Positions 1 through 8,910 of a stretch of DNA of 64,000 nucleotides are shown in pieces (the stretch's first letter is position 1; each line of letters opens with the position of its first letter). The DNA lies in the NCBI RefSeq assembly GCF_000741175.1, contig NZ_JGYS01000011.1, positions 62,001-126,000 of the forward strand, in the 5' to 3' direction. Origin of the DNA: Bifidobacterium callitrichos DSM 23973. Its GTDB lineage: Bacteria; Actinomycetota; Actinomycetes; Actinomycetales; Bifidobacteriaceae. A model generated the notes under the pieces. The model searched no databases. It was not told where the DNA came from and was given only the letters and a program-made list of their open reading frames with translations. Both the position numbers and the translations under genes were made by a program.

Positions 1-2243
1 CACGCAGCCCGGGGAGAGTTTGATGTTGAGCAGTCGGCCGGCGTGCTCGTTGTGATCGAAGTTCTTGGTCAGGTAGTTCGACAGCAGGATCGCGGTCGGA
101 CCTTCGTGGTCGGCGCCCTGCGCGGCGGACGATCCGTCGGACAGCGGCGTGAACGCGCGACGGCCGTCAGGCGTGGCGGACACCACCTTGCCGAAGGGCA
201 CGTGGCTGGTGAACGGCACCAGACGGATGTCCATGTGCACGCCGATCTGCTCGGAGTACTTGGCGGTGAACTCCTGGGCGGTGCGGTCGAGGATCTTGCC
301 GATCTCGTCGGCGTACGGGTCGTCGTTGCCGTAGGCCGGCGCGTTCCTCAGCAGCTGACGAATCACCTCGTAGCCCTCGAAGTCGTGCTCGCACGCCTCC
401 TTGAGCTCGTGCAGGCTGATCACGTGCTCCTCGAACACGAGCTTCTTGATGGCGGCGAGCGAGTCGATCACCGTGGCGAAGCCCATGTATTCCAAGTATC
501 CCAGATCGATGCCGCCGGGGATCTTCGGCTGATGCAGGTCGATGCACGATTCGCGGCACAGCTTCTGCAGCATCGACCCCAGCGGGGTGGCGAAGTGTTC
601 GGCGCGCAGGCGGATGATCTCGTGCTGCTGGATGAACGCGTGCTTGAGCAGGTTGTTCTGCTGCCTGAGGAACGCGGCGAACAGGTCGTCGAAGCTCTGG
701 AAGTCCTCGAACTCGCCGGTCTCCAGACCGAGCACCTCATCGCCGTACTTGAGCATGCGGCCGTTGTACATCACCATCTCCAGCGCGGCCGCGAAGTTGA
801 TGTACGCGTTCGGGCTGGTGTAGGTGTCGCGGTTCGGCATGCGGCATTCGGCGCAGCCGGACACGGAGTAGTCGAGCGCCTCGTCGAACTTCGCGCCCTT
901 GCTCAGCAGCAGCGGCACCACGTCCTCGTCGTTGAGCAGCTTCGGGAAGCCCTCGCCGCTCTTGATGGTCAGGGCCACCTCGCGCAGGTAGCGCTTCGGC
1001 GAGCGCGTGTGGATGCGCGCCGCGAGATCCGGGTAGTTGAGCGGGAACTCTCGCTTCGACTTGAGCAGGATGTACGTCAGCTCGTTGGTCGCGTCGTAGC
1101 CTTCGGGGGTCTGGCCTCCGATGGTGACGGCCTCCCAGTGGGCGTAGCCTCGTTGAACGCGCCGCCCGCGTCGGACAGGTACAGGTCGATGTACTGGGCC
1201 ATGTCGACCCACATGCATTCGAACAGCTCCTGCGCCTCGTCGGCGGTGATGCGTCCCGCCTCCTTGTCGGCCTTGTAGAACGGGTAAAGGTACTGATCCA
1301 TGCGGCCGTTGGAGATGATCGTGCCGGTCTTCTGCTCGATGCGGCTGAACAGCTGTGTGAACCACTGGCTCTGCATCGCCTCGTAGAAGGTGCGTGCCGG
1401 GTGTTCGGGCACCCAACGGCAGGTTTCGGCGATGCGCTGCAGTTCGGCGGCGCGCTTCGGATCGCCCTCCTCGGCGGCCTGACGTTCGGCCTCGTCGGCG
1501 TGACGGTTGGCCCACAGGATGATCGCGTCGGCCGTGAGGATCTCCGCCTCGAGGAACGGTCGCTTCTCGCAGTTGTCGATCGGCGAGAATTCGTCGAGCT
1601 GCGCCAGACGCTCCTGCGCCTCGGCGCGCAAGCCGCCGAATCCCTTCTTCAGCACGATCTCGTAGTCGTGGACCCACTGCAGGCTGGAGCGGAACGATGC
1701 GGTCTCGTTGACCACGTAGCGGGAGGTCAGCGCCTCATCCGGATTGTAGGTGAGCTTCATCGTCTCCGGGCCGAGCGCCTTGGCGAGGTCCTCGTGGAAG
1801 GTTTTGCCCTTCCAGTACGGGGCGATGTCCTCGATGATGGTCTTCGCGTCTTCCGGCGCGATGTCGAACGGCGAGCTTTCGCGCGTGGGCAGCTTCTTGA
1901 TGGCGAGGTCGAGCGTATCGCCGTCGAGTTCCGGGTAGAGCAGTCCGTAGCGGCCCTCGCCGCCGCCGCGGCCGACGATCAGCTGGTCCTTGTCGACGTA
2001 CACGGTGGCCTTCTCGGCGTAGTGGTACAGCGCCTTCGCCCAGCGCAGCACCAGCGGCTCGCCTTCGGTCTGGCGGAAGCTTTCGGTGAACAGCAGTCCT
2101 CGTTCGACGTCGACGTGCGGCTTCTGCGCGCGGACTCGCGCCAGAATGTCGTTGGCTCGCGTGTGATGGGCGGGCTGCGCCTGCTTGTTCTCGATCTGCT
2201 CCTGGATGCGCGTCTCCTGCGGCGAGAGAACGGTTGTGCTCAT
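1..2243 (-). CDS. islA: glycyl radical enzyme, isethionate sulfite-lyase-like; frameshifted and cut by the window edge
   Basis: Member of the glycyl radical enzyme superfamily, predicted to cleave the C-S bond of a small sulfonate such as isethionate and release sulfite. The start is the ATG at 2241-2243, preceded by an AGGGGGAA ribosome site. About 748 residues are visible; the C-terminal glycine-radical loop lies outside the window. After repairing the frameshift, the thiyl cysteine is C464 in SGCAEC with E466 (the GCxE motif of the dehydratase/lyase clade), and R185, Q189, W370 and R674 line the expected pocket. These are all exactly 4 less than the IslA residues I recall (R189, Q193, W374, C468, E470, R678). 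The reading frame breaks at the CC at 1148-1149: one G is missing after residue 365 (GGAFNE). It is divergent from a sulfonate transporter cluster. HpsG-type sulfolyases are an alternative. The activating enzyme is not in view. Confidence 0.78.
1148..1149 (-). other. one-base deletion (frameshift) in the islA-like gene
   Basis: On the coding strand GAGGCTAC should read GAG GGC TAC to restore the conserved E-G-Y-A-H-W-E stretch. Both frames are clearly coding on their own side of this point, so the break is a single missing G in a GGG run. Confidence 0.85.
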
Positions 2244-2364
2244 AGGTGTGTATTCCCCCTGATGAAAATGTGATGCCTCCACCGCATTGAAACCCCCGAT
2301 TGCGGTGATTACCGGCCATTGTATGGGCGATTCGAGGGGCGACGGGCGGCATCGGGAAGGAATC

Positions 2365-2450
2365 GCTATAGCCAAATGCTATGGCGCATCATAAGGTGCG
2401 TACGGCCCCCTCTGACGAGGGGGCTGGCAGCCGAAGGCTGACTGGGGGAG
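2365..2450. repeat. palindrome and interspersed repeat between islA and the monooxygenase gene
   Basis: The 370-base divergent intergenic region holds an inverted repeat, ATAGC-N5-GCTAT (2368-2382), which could be an operator for the divergent sulfur genes. It also holds one reverse-orientation copy of the short interspersed repeat seen elsewhere in the window (2405-2450, CCCCCTCTGACGAGGGGG followed by a GCAGCCGAAGGCTG hairpin). No regulator gene is adjacent, so the operator role is inference. Confidence 0.45.
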
Positions 2451-2625
2451 AGACAGGGGAAGAAGACATGCCGTTGATAATCGGCGATAAGCAGCGTCTA
2501 TAGGCCTCCGCCGTGCCGCGCGATGCCGCTGACGTCATAATGGGATATCGGCCGGCGGATCGGGGAAGACGGCCGGCATCGGCGCAATCCGCGCGCATAC
2601 GATCACACGAAAGGTGGCAACACAG

Positions 2626-4016
2626 GTGGGGGACTTCGCTCGTCAGTCTGCACGACAGATTCATTTCAACGGCTTCGTCAAGGACTGCGTGGGGCACCAG
2701 TCCTCGGGCATGTGGCGCTATCCGGGCGATCGCTCGGCGGACTACACCAAACTCGATCACTGGATCGAACTGGCCCGACTGTTCGAGCGGGGCAGGTTCG
2801 ACGCGATGTTCATCGCCGATCTGGTCGGCTATTTCGACGTGTACGGCGGCAACGTGGACTCCGCGCTGCGCACCGCCTCCCAGCTGCCGATCAACGATCC
2901 GACCACATTGGTCTCCGCGATGGCGGCCGCCACGCACGATCTGGGATTCGGCGTGACCGCCGGCGTCTTCTACGAGCATCCGTACACGTTCGCCCGGCGC
3001 ATGAGTTCGCTCGATCACATCACGAACGGCCGCGTCGGCTGGAACGTGGTGACCGGGTACCTGCCCTCCGCCCTGCGCAACATGGGACAGCAGGACATCC
3101 CGCACGACAAGCGCTACGACTACGCCGACGAATACATCGAGGTGCTCTACAAGCTCTGGGAGGCTCGTGGGAGGACGACGCCGTCGTCAGGGACAAGGCC
3201 CACGACGTGTACGCCGACCCGGCGAAGGTGCATCCGATCAACCATCACGGCGAGTTCTTCGACGTGCCCGGCATCCACCTGTGCGAGCCGTCGCCGCAGC
3301 GCACGCCGGTCATCTTCCAGGCGGGCGGATCGCCGCGCGGCATCCGCTTCGCCGCCGAGAACGCCGAGGCGATCTTCGTGACCGGGCCGACGCCGGAACT
3401 GGTGGCCCCGACCGTCAGGCAGATCCGCGATTCGCTCGAGGCCGCCGGTCGCGGCCGATACGATGCGCGCATCTTCATGATGCTCACCGCGATCACCGCC
3501 AACACCGAGCAGGAGGCGTGGGACAAGTACCACGACTACGAGCGGTACGCCTCCACCGAGGGCGCGCTGACGCTGTACTCGGGCTGGATCGGCACCGACC
3601 TGTCGAAGTACGATCTCGACCAGCCGCTGGACGACATCGAATCGAACGCCATCCAGTCGACCGCCGCCAACATGCAGAAGGTGACCGGCGACGACGGCAA
3701 GCGATGGACGGTGCGCGACATCGCCATCAGGCGCGCCATCGGCGGCAACAGCCCGGTGGTGGTCGGCTCGGGCGAGCAGGTGGCCGACGAGCTGCAGCGC
3801 ATCGTCGAACTCGCCGACGTGGACGGGTTCAACCTCGCCTACGTGACCAATCCGGGCACGTTCGAGGACATCATCGACTACGTGGTGCCGATCCTGCAGG
3901 AGCGTGGCGTCTACCAGACCGAGTACGCGCCCGGCACGCTGCGCAACAAGCTGTTCGGCGCGGGCGATCATCTCAAGCCGACGCATCCGGGGTACCGGTA
4001 CAAGGTTTCGAAGTGA
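2626..4016 (+). CDS. flavin-dependent monooxygenase of the NtaA/SnaA/DszA (luciferase-like) family; frameshifted
   Basis: Two-component FMNH2-dependent oxygenase fold, about 460 residues after repair, a usual length for this family. Members attack organosulfur compounds (DszA, SnaA) or chelators (NtaA). Recognisable stretches are HWIELARLFERGRFDAMFIAD near the N-terminus, FARRMSSLDHITNGRVGWNVVT, YADEYIEVLYKLWEG, and PVIFQAGGSPRG. The start is probably the GTG at 2626, eight bases after AAGGTGG; an upstream GTG at 2614 overlaps that ribosome site. The frame breaks at 3162-3163, where GAGGCTCG should be GAG GGC TCG (E-G-S-W-E-D-D). It lies upstream of and co-directional with the sulfonate-type ABC transporter, which fits release of sulfur from an organosulfur compound. 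An oxygen-dependent enzyme is unexpected in an anaerobe. The exact substrate cannot be read from sequence. Confidence 0.75.
3162..3163 (+). other. one-base deletion (frameshift) in the monooxygenase gene
   Basis: The two frames join if one G is added to the GG at this point. The context is the same GAGG(G)CT as the break in the neighbouring islA-like gene. Confidence 0.85.
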
Positions 4017-4251
4017 GGCAGTAATCGGCTGAATTTCGGCTGAATTCCAAGGGCTGATAAGGGGTTCAAGATTTTAGGTCTAGTCAATCTCCCGATTTCG
4101 GCCCGTCATGGCAGTGCGGATGCGCGATACTGGAGGCTACGCGCGGTCAGGTTGGGGTTTGACCGCGGCGTAATCCACATCTACGAACAACAATCACGGG
4201 CCGTCACGGCTCGAACGCATAGAAACACCACATATCGGGGGAACAAGGGGA
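4017..4251. other. non-coding gap upstream of the transporter operon
   Basis: 235 bases with no convincing gene. A GATACT -10-like box lies near 4125-4136, and GGGGAACAAGGGGA is a strong ribosome site directly before the lipoprotein start at 4252. I see no terminator after the monooxygenase gene, so read-through is possible. Confidence 0.4.
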
Positions 4252-5280
4252 ATGAACGCATCCACGAGATCATCTCTGGCAGGCAGAGTCATCAAGGCGG
4301 CGGCCACGGCGGTCGCTCTGGTCATGACGCTGGCCGCCTGCTCGAGTCCGAGCGCGCTGATCGCCAACGCGAGTGACAAGTCGAAGGGCAGCAACAGCGG
4401 CAGCACCACGACCGTGCGCATCGCCGCACAGCCGTACCCGCTGTATTCCGACATCTGGGTCGCCTACGAGGAGGGGTATCTGAAGGAGGAGCTCGCCAAG
4501 GCCAAGGCCAGCTTCACGTGGGATTCGTTCAAGAGCGGCCCGCTGGTCAACGAGGCGGTCGCGGCCGGTAACGCGGACGTCGGCTACATGGCCGATCTGC
4601 CGGCGATCATCGCCAAGTCGACCGGTCAGGACATCAGCATCGTCTCCAACGTGGCCTACGGCGAGAAGGCGCTGGCCGTGCTGGTGCCGAAGGATTCGCC
4701 GATCAAGTCGGTCGCCGACTTGAAGGGGAAGAAGGTCGGATACGCCGTCGGATCCTACGCCGAGCATCTGCTCGCCCTGCTGCTGAGCAAGGACGGCCTG
4801 ACGCTGAACGACGTCACCTCCGCGAACCTGTCGGCCGACGATCAGGTCGCCGCCCTGCAGAACAAGAGCGTCGACGCGATCGTGATCTGGGAGCAGTACA
4901 TCACCAAGCTCGAGGATGACGGCACGGCCCGCGTGCTGGCGGACGGCACCGGCATCAAGCGCGGCAACATGATCACGTACTTCACCACCGACTACGCCAA
5001 GCAGCATCCCGAGGTGGTCAAGGCGTACAACCGCGCCGTGCAGCGCGGCGCCGACCTCATCAACAAGGATCCGGACAAGGCGGCCGCCGCGGTTTCCAAG
5101 GACTTCGGCGTGAGCGCCGATCAGCTCAAGACGATCTGGACCCGTCTGACGTTCACGACCAAGCTTGAATCCGCGGACATCGACGCGATCAAGCAGGTCG
5201 AGGACTTCGCCTGGAAGAACGGCATCCTCAAGTCCGAGGTCGACGTCGACAAGCTGATCGACACCAGCTATCAGAACTGA
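4252..5280 (+). CDS. sulfonate/taurine-type ABC transporter substrate-binding lipoprotein
   Basis: 342-residue secreted binding protein of the SsuA/TauA (NMT1-like) family. A lipoprotein signal ends in the lipobox LAAC with the lipidated cysteine at residue 30. The mature part opens TTTVRIAAQPYPLYSDIWVAYEEGYLKEE, followed by GNADVGYMADLPAIIAKS and VADLKGKKVGYAVGS, which are standard for this family. It would capture an aliphatic sulfonate outside the cell and deliver it to the permease and ATPase encoded next. The family also includes nitrate and thiamine-precursor binders. The neighbouring islA-like and monooxygenase genes favour a sulfonate. Confidence 0.85.
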   Translation: MNASTRSSLAGRVIKAAATAVALVMTLAACSSPSALIANASDKSKGSNSGSTTTVRIAAQPYPLYSDIWVAYEEGYLKEELAKAKASFTWDSFKSGPLVNEAVAAGNADVGYMADLPAIIAKSTGQDISIVSNVAYGEKALAVLVPKDSPIKSVADLKGKKVGYAVGSYAEHLLALLLSKDGLTLNDVTSANLSADDQVAALQNKSVDAIVIWEQYITKLEDDGTARVLADGTGIKRGNMITYFTTDYAKQHPEVVKAYNRAVQRGADLINKDPDKAAAAVSKDFGVSADQLKTIWTRLTFTTKLESADIDAIKQVEDFAWKNGILKSEVDVDKLIDTSYQN

Positions 5281-5317
5281 CTGCTCCTCCCCGAGAAGCG
5301 GGACTGAGGGGCAGTCA
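5279..5317 (+). other. intercistronic hairpin
   Basis: TGACTGC (5279-5285) pairs with GCAGTCA (5311-5317), with a second CCCG/CGGG pairing inside. It begins at the stop codon of the binding-protein gene and has no T run. The likely role is to stabilise the upstream message or reduce read-through into the permease, which would give excess binding protein. Confidence 0.5.
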
Positions 5318-5349
5318 ACAGAGCGCAATGAACGAAAGGTGGAAGTGCA

Positions 5350-6273
5350 ATGGTGGAGAAGGTAATCGCCGGGTTGCCGGCATGGGTGCACGGACGCTCC
5401 GAGCGTCCGGCACGTCCGGAGGTCGTCGGTGAGGTCGTGAGCGGCAAGACAGCACAGACCGGGGCCGTCGGGACGACCGAGAAGACGGCCGCTCGCAGAC
5501 GACGCAAGGCGTCGACGCTCGGACTGACCGGCGTGACGGGGTGGCTGCTGTACCTGGTGCTGCCCGTCGCCATCGTGGCCCTGTGGTCGCTGTACGGCTC
5601 GGCCGGTCAGACGCAGTCCTACTCCATGGCCACTCCCCAGCAGATCGTCGCGGCGGCGGTCGAATACGCCACCGACGGCGAACTGCTCATCAACATTCTG
5701 GTGAGCTTCACGCGTGTGCTCGAAGGATTCCTCGTGGCACTCGTCGCGGCCGCCGTACTGGGCGTCGCCGCCGGCATCTCCCGCAGGTTCGAGCGCTTCA
5801 TCGACCTGGTCATGCAGGTTCTGCGCCCGATTCCGGGCATCGCGTGGATCCCGCTGGCGATCCTGTGGTTCGGCATCGGCGAGAACTCGAAGATCTACAT
5901 CATCTTCATCGGCGCGTTCTTCCCGATGTTCGTCAACATCGTCGACGGCATCAAGGGCATCGACAAGCGCTACTTCGAACTGGGCGAGGTGTACGAGATC
6001 CCGAAGTGGCGGTTCATCCGTCAGGTGGTGATCCCCGCGGCCCTGCCGCAGATCCTCACCGGCATCCGCCTCGGCCTGTCCGGCGCGTGGATCTGCGTCG
6101 TCGCCGCCGAGATGATCGGCGCGACCTCCGGCGTGGGCTTCATGCTCTCCGATGGCCGTTCGATGTCCCGCCCCGACGTGGTGATCCTCGCCATGCTCCT
6201 CATCGGCGTGATCGGCAAGCTCATGGACGACGTCGTCGAATGGCAGCGTCGACGCATCGTCAAGTGGCTGTGA
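5350..6273 (+). CDS. sulfonate/taurine-type ABC transporter permease
   Basis: 307-residue inner-membrane permease of the SsuC/TauC (BPD_transp_1) family. About 60 polar N-terminal residues precede the first membrane segment (GWLLYLVLPVAIVALWSLY). The EAA loop that contacts the ATPase is visible as FELGEVYEIPKWRFIRQVVIP. The start ATG follows a GAACGAAAGGTGG ribosome site. It lies between the binding protein and the ATPase in one operon and ends 10 bases before the ATPase ATG. Confidence 0.87.
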   Translation: MVEKVIAGLPAWVHGRSERPARPEVVGEVVSGKTAQTGAVGTTEKTAARRRRKASTLGLTGVTGWLLYLVLPVAIVALWSLYGSAGQTQSYSMATPQQIVAAAVEYATDGELLINILVSFTRVLEGFLVALVAAAVLGVAAGISRRFERFIDLVMQVLRPIPGIAWIPLAILWFGIGENSKIYIIFIGAFFPMFVNIVDGIKGIDKRYFELGEVYEIPKWRFIRQVVIPAALPQILTGIRLGLSGAWICVVAAEMIGATSGVGFMLSDGRSMSRPDVVILAMLLIGVIGKLMDDVVEWQRRRIVKWL

Positions 6274-6283
6274 GCGTGTGTGC

Positions 6284-7030
6284 ATGACTGACGACATCAT
6301 CGACATCCGTCACCTCACCAAGGTGTTCCACACCGACAACGGTGACGTGGAGGCGCTGCACGACGTCACGCTCAACTTCCCGCGAGGCGGATTCACGTCG
6401 ATCATCGGACCGTCCGGCTGCGGAAAATCCACGCTGCTGCGCATCATCGGCGGACTCGACACCGACTACGACGGCGAGGCGCTGATGGACGGCGAGCCGA
6501 TCCCCGGACCGGGGCGCGACAAGGGCTTCGTGTTCCAGGATCACCGCCTCCTGCCATGGCTGTCGGTGCGCGAGAACATCCGTTTCGCCCTGCCGCCCGA
6601 ACATAAGAAGGACGACGGGCTGATCCAGTCGAACATCGATCTGGTGGGTCTGACCGGCTTCGAGGACGCGCTGCCCAAGCAGCTGTCCGGCGGCATGTCG
6701 CAGCGCGTCGCCATCGCGCGTGCGCTCGCCAACCGGCCGAAGATCCTGCTGCTCGACGAGCCGTTCGGCGCACTGGACGCGATCACCAAGATCAAGCTGC
6801 AGGACCAGCTGCTGCGCATCTGGCAGAGCGAGCACATCACGATGGTGATCGTCACCCACGATATCGATGAGGCCGTGTATCTGGGGCAGACCGTGGTCGT
6901 GATGAAGCCGCATCCCGGCGAGATCAAACGCGTCGAGCATATCGACCTGGGCTGGCCGCGCCAGCGCATCGGTGAGGCGTTCAACACCGCCAAGGACTCG
7001 ATCTACCAGGAGTTCTTCGCCACGAACTGA
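6284..7030 (+). CDS. sulfonate/taurine-type ABC transporter ATP-binding protein
   Basis: 248-residue ATPase of the SsuB/TauB/NrtD class that powers uptake through the preceding permease. Motifs are complete: Walker A GPSGCGKST, Q-loop FVFQDHRLLPW, signature LSGGMSQRVAIARAL, Walker B ILLLDEPFGALD, and switch histidine VTHDIDEA. ATG 6284 is preferred over the in-frame GTG at 6278. It is the last gene of the transporter operon and is followed by a strong terminator. Confidence 0.92.
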   Translation: MTDDIIDIRHLTKVFHTDNGDVEALHDVTLNFPRGGFTSIIGPSGCGKSTLLRIIGGLDTDYDGEALMDGEPIPGPGRDKGFVFQDHRLLPWLSVRENIRFALPPEHKKDDGLIQSNIDLVGLTGFEDALPKQLSGGMSQRVAIARALANRPKILLLDEPFGALDAITKIKLQDQLLRIWQSEHITMVIVTHDIDEAVYLGQTVVVMKPHPGEIKRVEHIDLGWPRQRIGEAFNTAKDSIYQEFFATN

Positions 7031-7062
7031 CTGTGTTCGTTATGCACTGTGTTCGTTATGCA
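7031..7062. repeat. perfect 16-bp tandem duplication
   Basis: CTGTGTTCGTTATGCA occurs twice head to tail directly after the stop codon of the ATPase gene. It may be a recent slippage duplication. No function is evident. Confidence 0.9.
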
Positions 7063-7063
7063 C

Positions 7064-7110
7064 ACGGGCATGCCGCTATTGATTCCTTCGATAGCGACAT
7101 GCCCGTTTTT
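7064..7110 (+). terminator. rho-independent terminator after the transporter operon
   Basis: ACGGGCATGCCGCTA pairs with TAGCGACATGCCCGT (one internal mismatch) and is followed by TTTTT. It ends the sulfonate transporter operon and separates it from the UPF0324 gene. Confidence 0.88.
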
Positions 7111-7125
7111 GCTGTAATGGCGAGC

Positions 7126-7309
7126 TTGCCGGCGGCGGAATCGCCCGCTTAGAATCAAACCAACACGGCGCAGTCAAGCGCATCGGAACCATGAAAAGGA
7201 TGTCGGGGGACATCCGGAACCGATACGGGCGGTCGGCGAACCCAGCCGGCCGACGGGGCAGACGCCGTGGAACGTCACCATTCGAAGTCAAGCAGAGGGG
7301 AAGAATATC
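7126..7309 (+). promoter_or_regulatory. promoter and structured 5' leader of the UPF0324 gene
   Basis: TTGCCG (7126-7131), an 18-base spacer and TAGAAT (7150-7155) make a plausible sigma-70 promoter. The transcript would have a leader of about 145 bases with GGATGTC/GACATCC and GTCGGC/GCCGGCCGAC pairings before the AGAGGGGAAG ribosome site. I could not match it to a known riboswitch. Confidence 0.45.
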
Positions 7310-8803
7310 GTGACCGCATCAACCGTACCGTCGACCGCCACAGGGGCGTCGACGAAGCAAACGCAGAAAACCAAAGTGAAGGAGGCCGTTCCGGCCGCCG
7401 CCGAGGGCAACAAGATCCTCGGCAGCGAGGACTGGTGGGCCGTGTTCATCGGCCTCGGCATCGTCGTGCTCGGCTTCGTGCTGTGGGCGGCGGGCAGCTC
7501 GCTCAACCTGTTCGCGGCGAAGATCCCCGGCTGGGGAACCTGGTCGTTCCTGTTCGGCGGCGGCGACGTGACCAAGAACGGCGCCACCACGCACGCGGCC
7601 GGCCTCGCCGAACGCTGGCCGAACATCCTGCTGCTGTTCGTCCTGTTCGCGGCGGTCTTCGGCATCGCCGCCTACTTCCTCAAGCTCAAGGTCTCCGCCT
7701 TCCTCGGCGGATTCCTCGCGCTGTTCATCCTGAGCTTCGCGGTCAACGTGTTCAGCACCTCGAAGTTCGCCTCCTCGTACAACCTTGAGGCCCCGCTCGT
7801 CGCGCTGGTCATCGGCCTGATCATCGGCAATATCGTCAACGCGGAAGGCTTCTTCGGCGGCGCGCTGCGCACCGAACTGTATGTGAAGGTCGGCATCGTC
7901 CTGCTCGGCGCGACGCTGCCGTTCACCACGATCCTGTCGGCCGGCCCGGTCGCGTTCCTGCAGGCCACGTTCATCGCCGTCTCCACGTTCCTCGTCATCT
8001 ACTTCGTCGCCTCGAAGGGCTTCGGCCTCGACAAGCGATTCGCCGCGACGCTCGGCGCGGGCGGCTCGATCTGCGGCGTCTCCGCCGGCATCGCCGTGGG
8101 TTCCGCCGTCAAGAGCCGCAAGGAGCACGTCTCCGCGGTGATCTCGATCGTCGTGGTCTGGGCGATCATCTCCATCTTCCTGCTTACGGGCCTGTCCAAG
8201 GCGTTCGGCCTGCCCGACGGCGTGGCCGGCGCGTGGATCGGCACCTCCGAGTTCGCCGACGCGGCCGGCGTGACCGCCGCCTCCAGCTTCGGCGAGCAGG
8301 GCATCGCGGCCTTCACCCTGATGAAGGTCGTCGGCCGTGACATCTTCATCGGCGTGTGGTGCCTGATCCTGGCGTTCATCGCCATCACCTACTGGGATCG
8401 TCAGGATCGCGTCGCCGAGGCCAAGGCCGCCGGCAAGGACGTGAACGCGCTGCCCAAGCAGAAGCTCGACGTCTCCCAGATCTGGCACCGCTTCCCGAAG
8501 TTCGTCATCGGCTTCTTCGTCGCCTCGATCTTCCTGACCATCGTCATCGCCACGGCCGGTGCGGGCTCCTCCGCGAGCATCAGCAGCGACCTGATCGCGC
8601 CGGTCAAGGAGCTGCGCACGTGGGCGTTCACGTTCACGTTCCTCTCCATCGGCCTGACGACCCGATTCAAGCAGCTGTCTTCGCTCGGCTGGAAGCCGAT
8701 CGCCGCCTTCAGCATCGGCGCCGTGGTCAACATCATCCTCGGCTTCATCCTGTCCGCGGTGCTGCTGCCCGGCTTCTGGTCCACCATCTCCGTCGCCGCC
8801 TGA
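7310..8803 (+). CDS. UPF0324/YeiH family putative sulfate (sulfur-anion) exporter
   Basis: 497-residue polytopic membrane protein of the YeiH/UPF0324 family (Sulfate_exp, PF03601). A polar N-terminus of about 40 residues precedes ten or more hydrophobic segments. Conserved-looking stretches are VALVIGLIIGNIVN, KVGIVLLGATLPF, LGAGGSICGVSAGIAVGSAVK and FTFLSIGLTTRFKQL. The start is the GTG at 7310, after AGAGGGGAAG. Family members are annotated as sulfate exporters and have been linked to taurine and cysteine metabolism. Beside a sulfonate lyase and sulfonate importer, export of excess sulfite or sulfate is a reasonable inference, not shown by sequence. Confidence 0.82.
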   Translation: MTASTVPSTATGASTKQTQKTKVKEAVPAAAEGNKILGSEDWWAVFIGLGIVVLGFVLWAAGSSLNLFAAKIPGWGTWSFLFGGGDVTKNGATTHAAGLAERWPNILLLFVLFAAVFGIAAYFLKLKVSAFLGGFLALFILSFAVNVFSTSKFASSYNLEAPLVALVIGLIIGNIVNAEGFFGGALRTELYVKVGIVLLGATLPFTTILSAGPVAFLQATFIAVSTFLVIYFVASKGFGLDKRFAATLGAGGSICGVSAGIAVGSAVKSRKEHVSAVISIVVVWAIISIFLLTGLSKAFGLPDGVAGAWIGTSEFADAAGVTAASSFGEQGIAAFTLMKVVGRDIFIGVWCLILAFIAITYWDRQDRVAEAKAAGKDVNALPKQKLDVSQIWHRFPKFVIGFFVASIFLTIVIATAGAGSSASISSDLIAPVKELRTWAFTFTFLSIGLTTRFKQLSSLGWKPIAAFSIGAVVNIILGFILSAVLLPGFWSTISVAA

Positions 8804-8826
8804 CGTTCGGCCTCAATCAACCAACC

Positions 8827-8879
8827 AAACGGCACCGGGAGCTCCTCCGGATTCTTCCGGACAGTTCCCGGTGCCGTTT
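8827..8879 (+). terminator. long hairpin, probable terminator
   Basis: AAACGGCACCGGGA pairs perfectly with TCCCGGTGCCGTTT, and TCCGG/CCGGA pairs inside. The T run is short. It separates the UPF0324 gene from the next small gene. Confidence 0.7.
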
Positions 8880-8910
8880 CCATATCTTCCAAATCCCGTA
8901 AGGAGCCAAC

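Noticed and set aside
4270..6306. 678-codon minus-strand open frame
   Set aside because: Shadow of the sulfonate transporter genes, which have full family motifs on the plus strand.
7156..7309. Known SAM-type riboswitch
   Set aside because: Stems are present but the conserved core of no SAM class could be found by eye.
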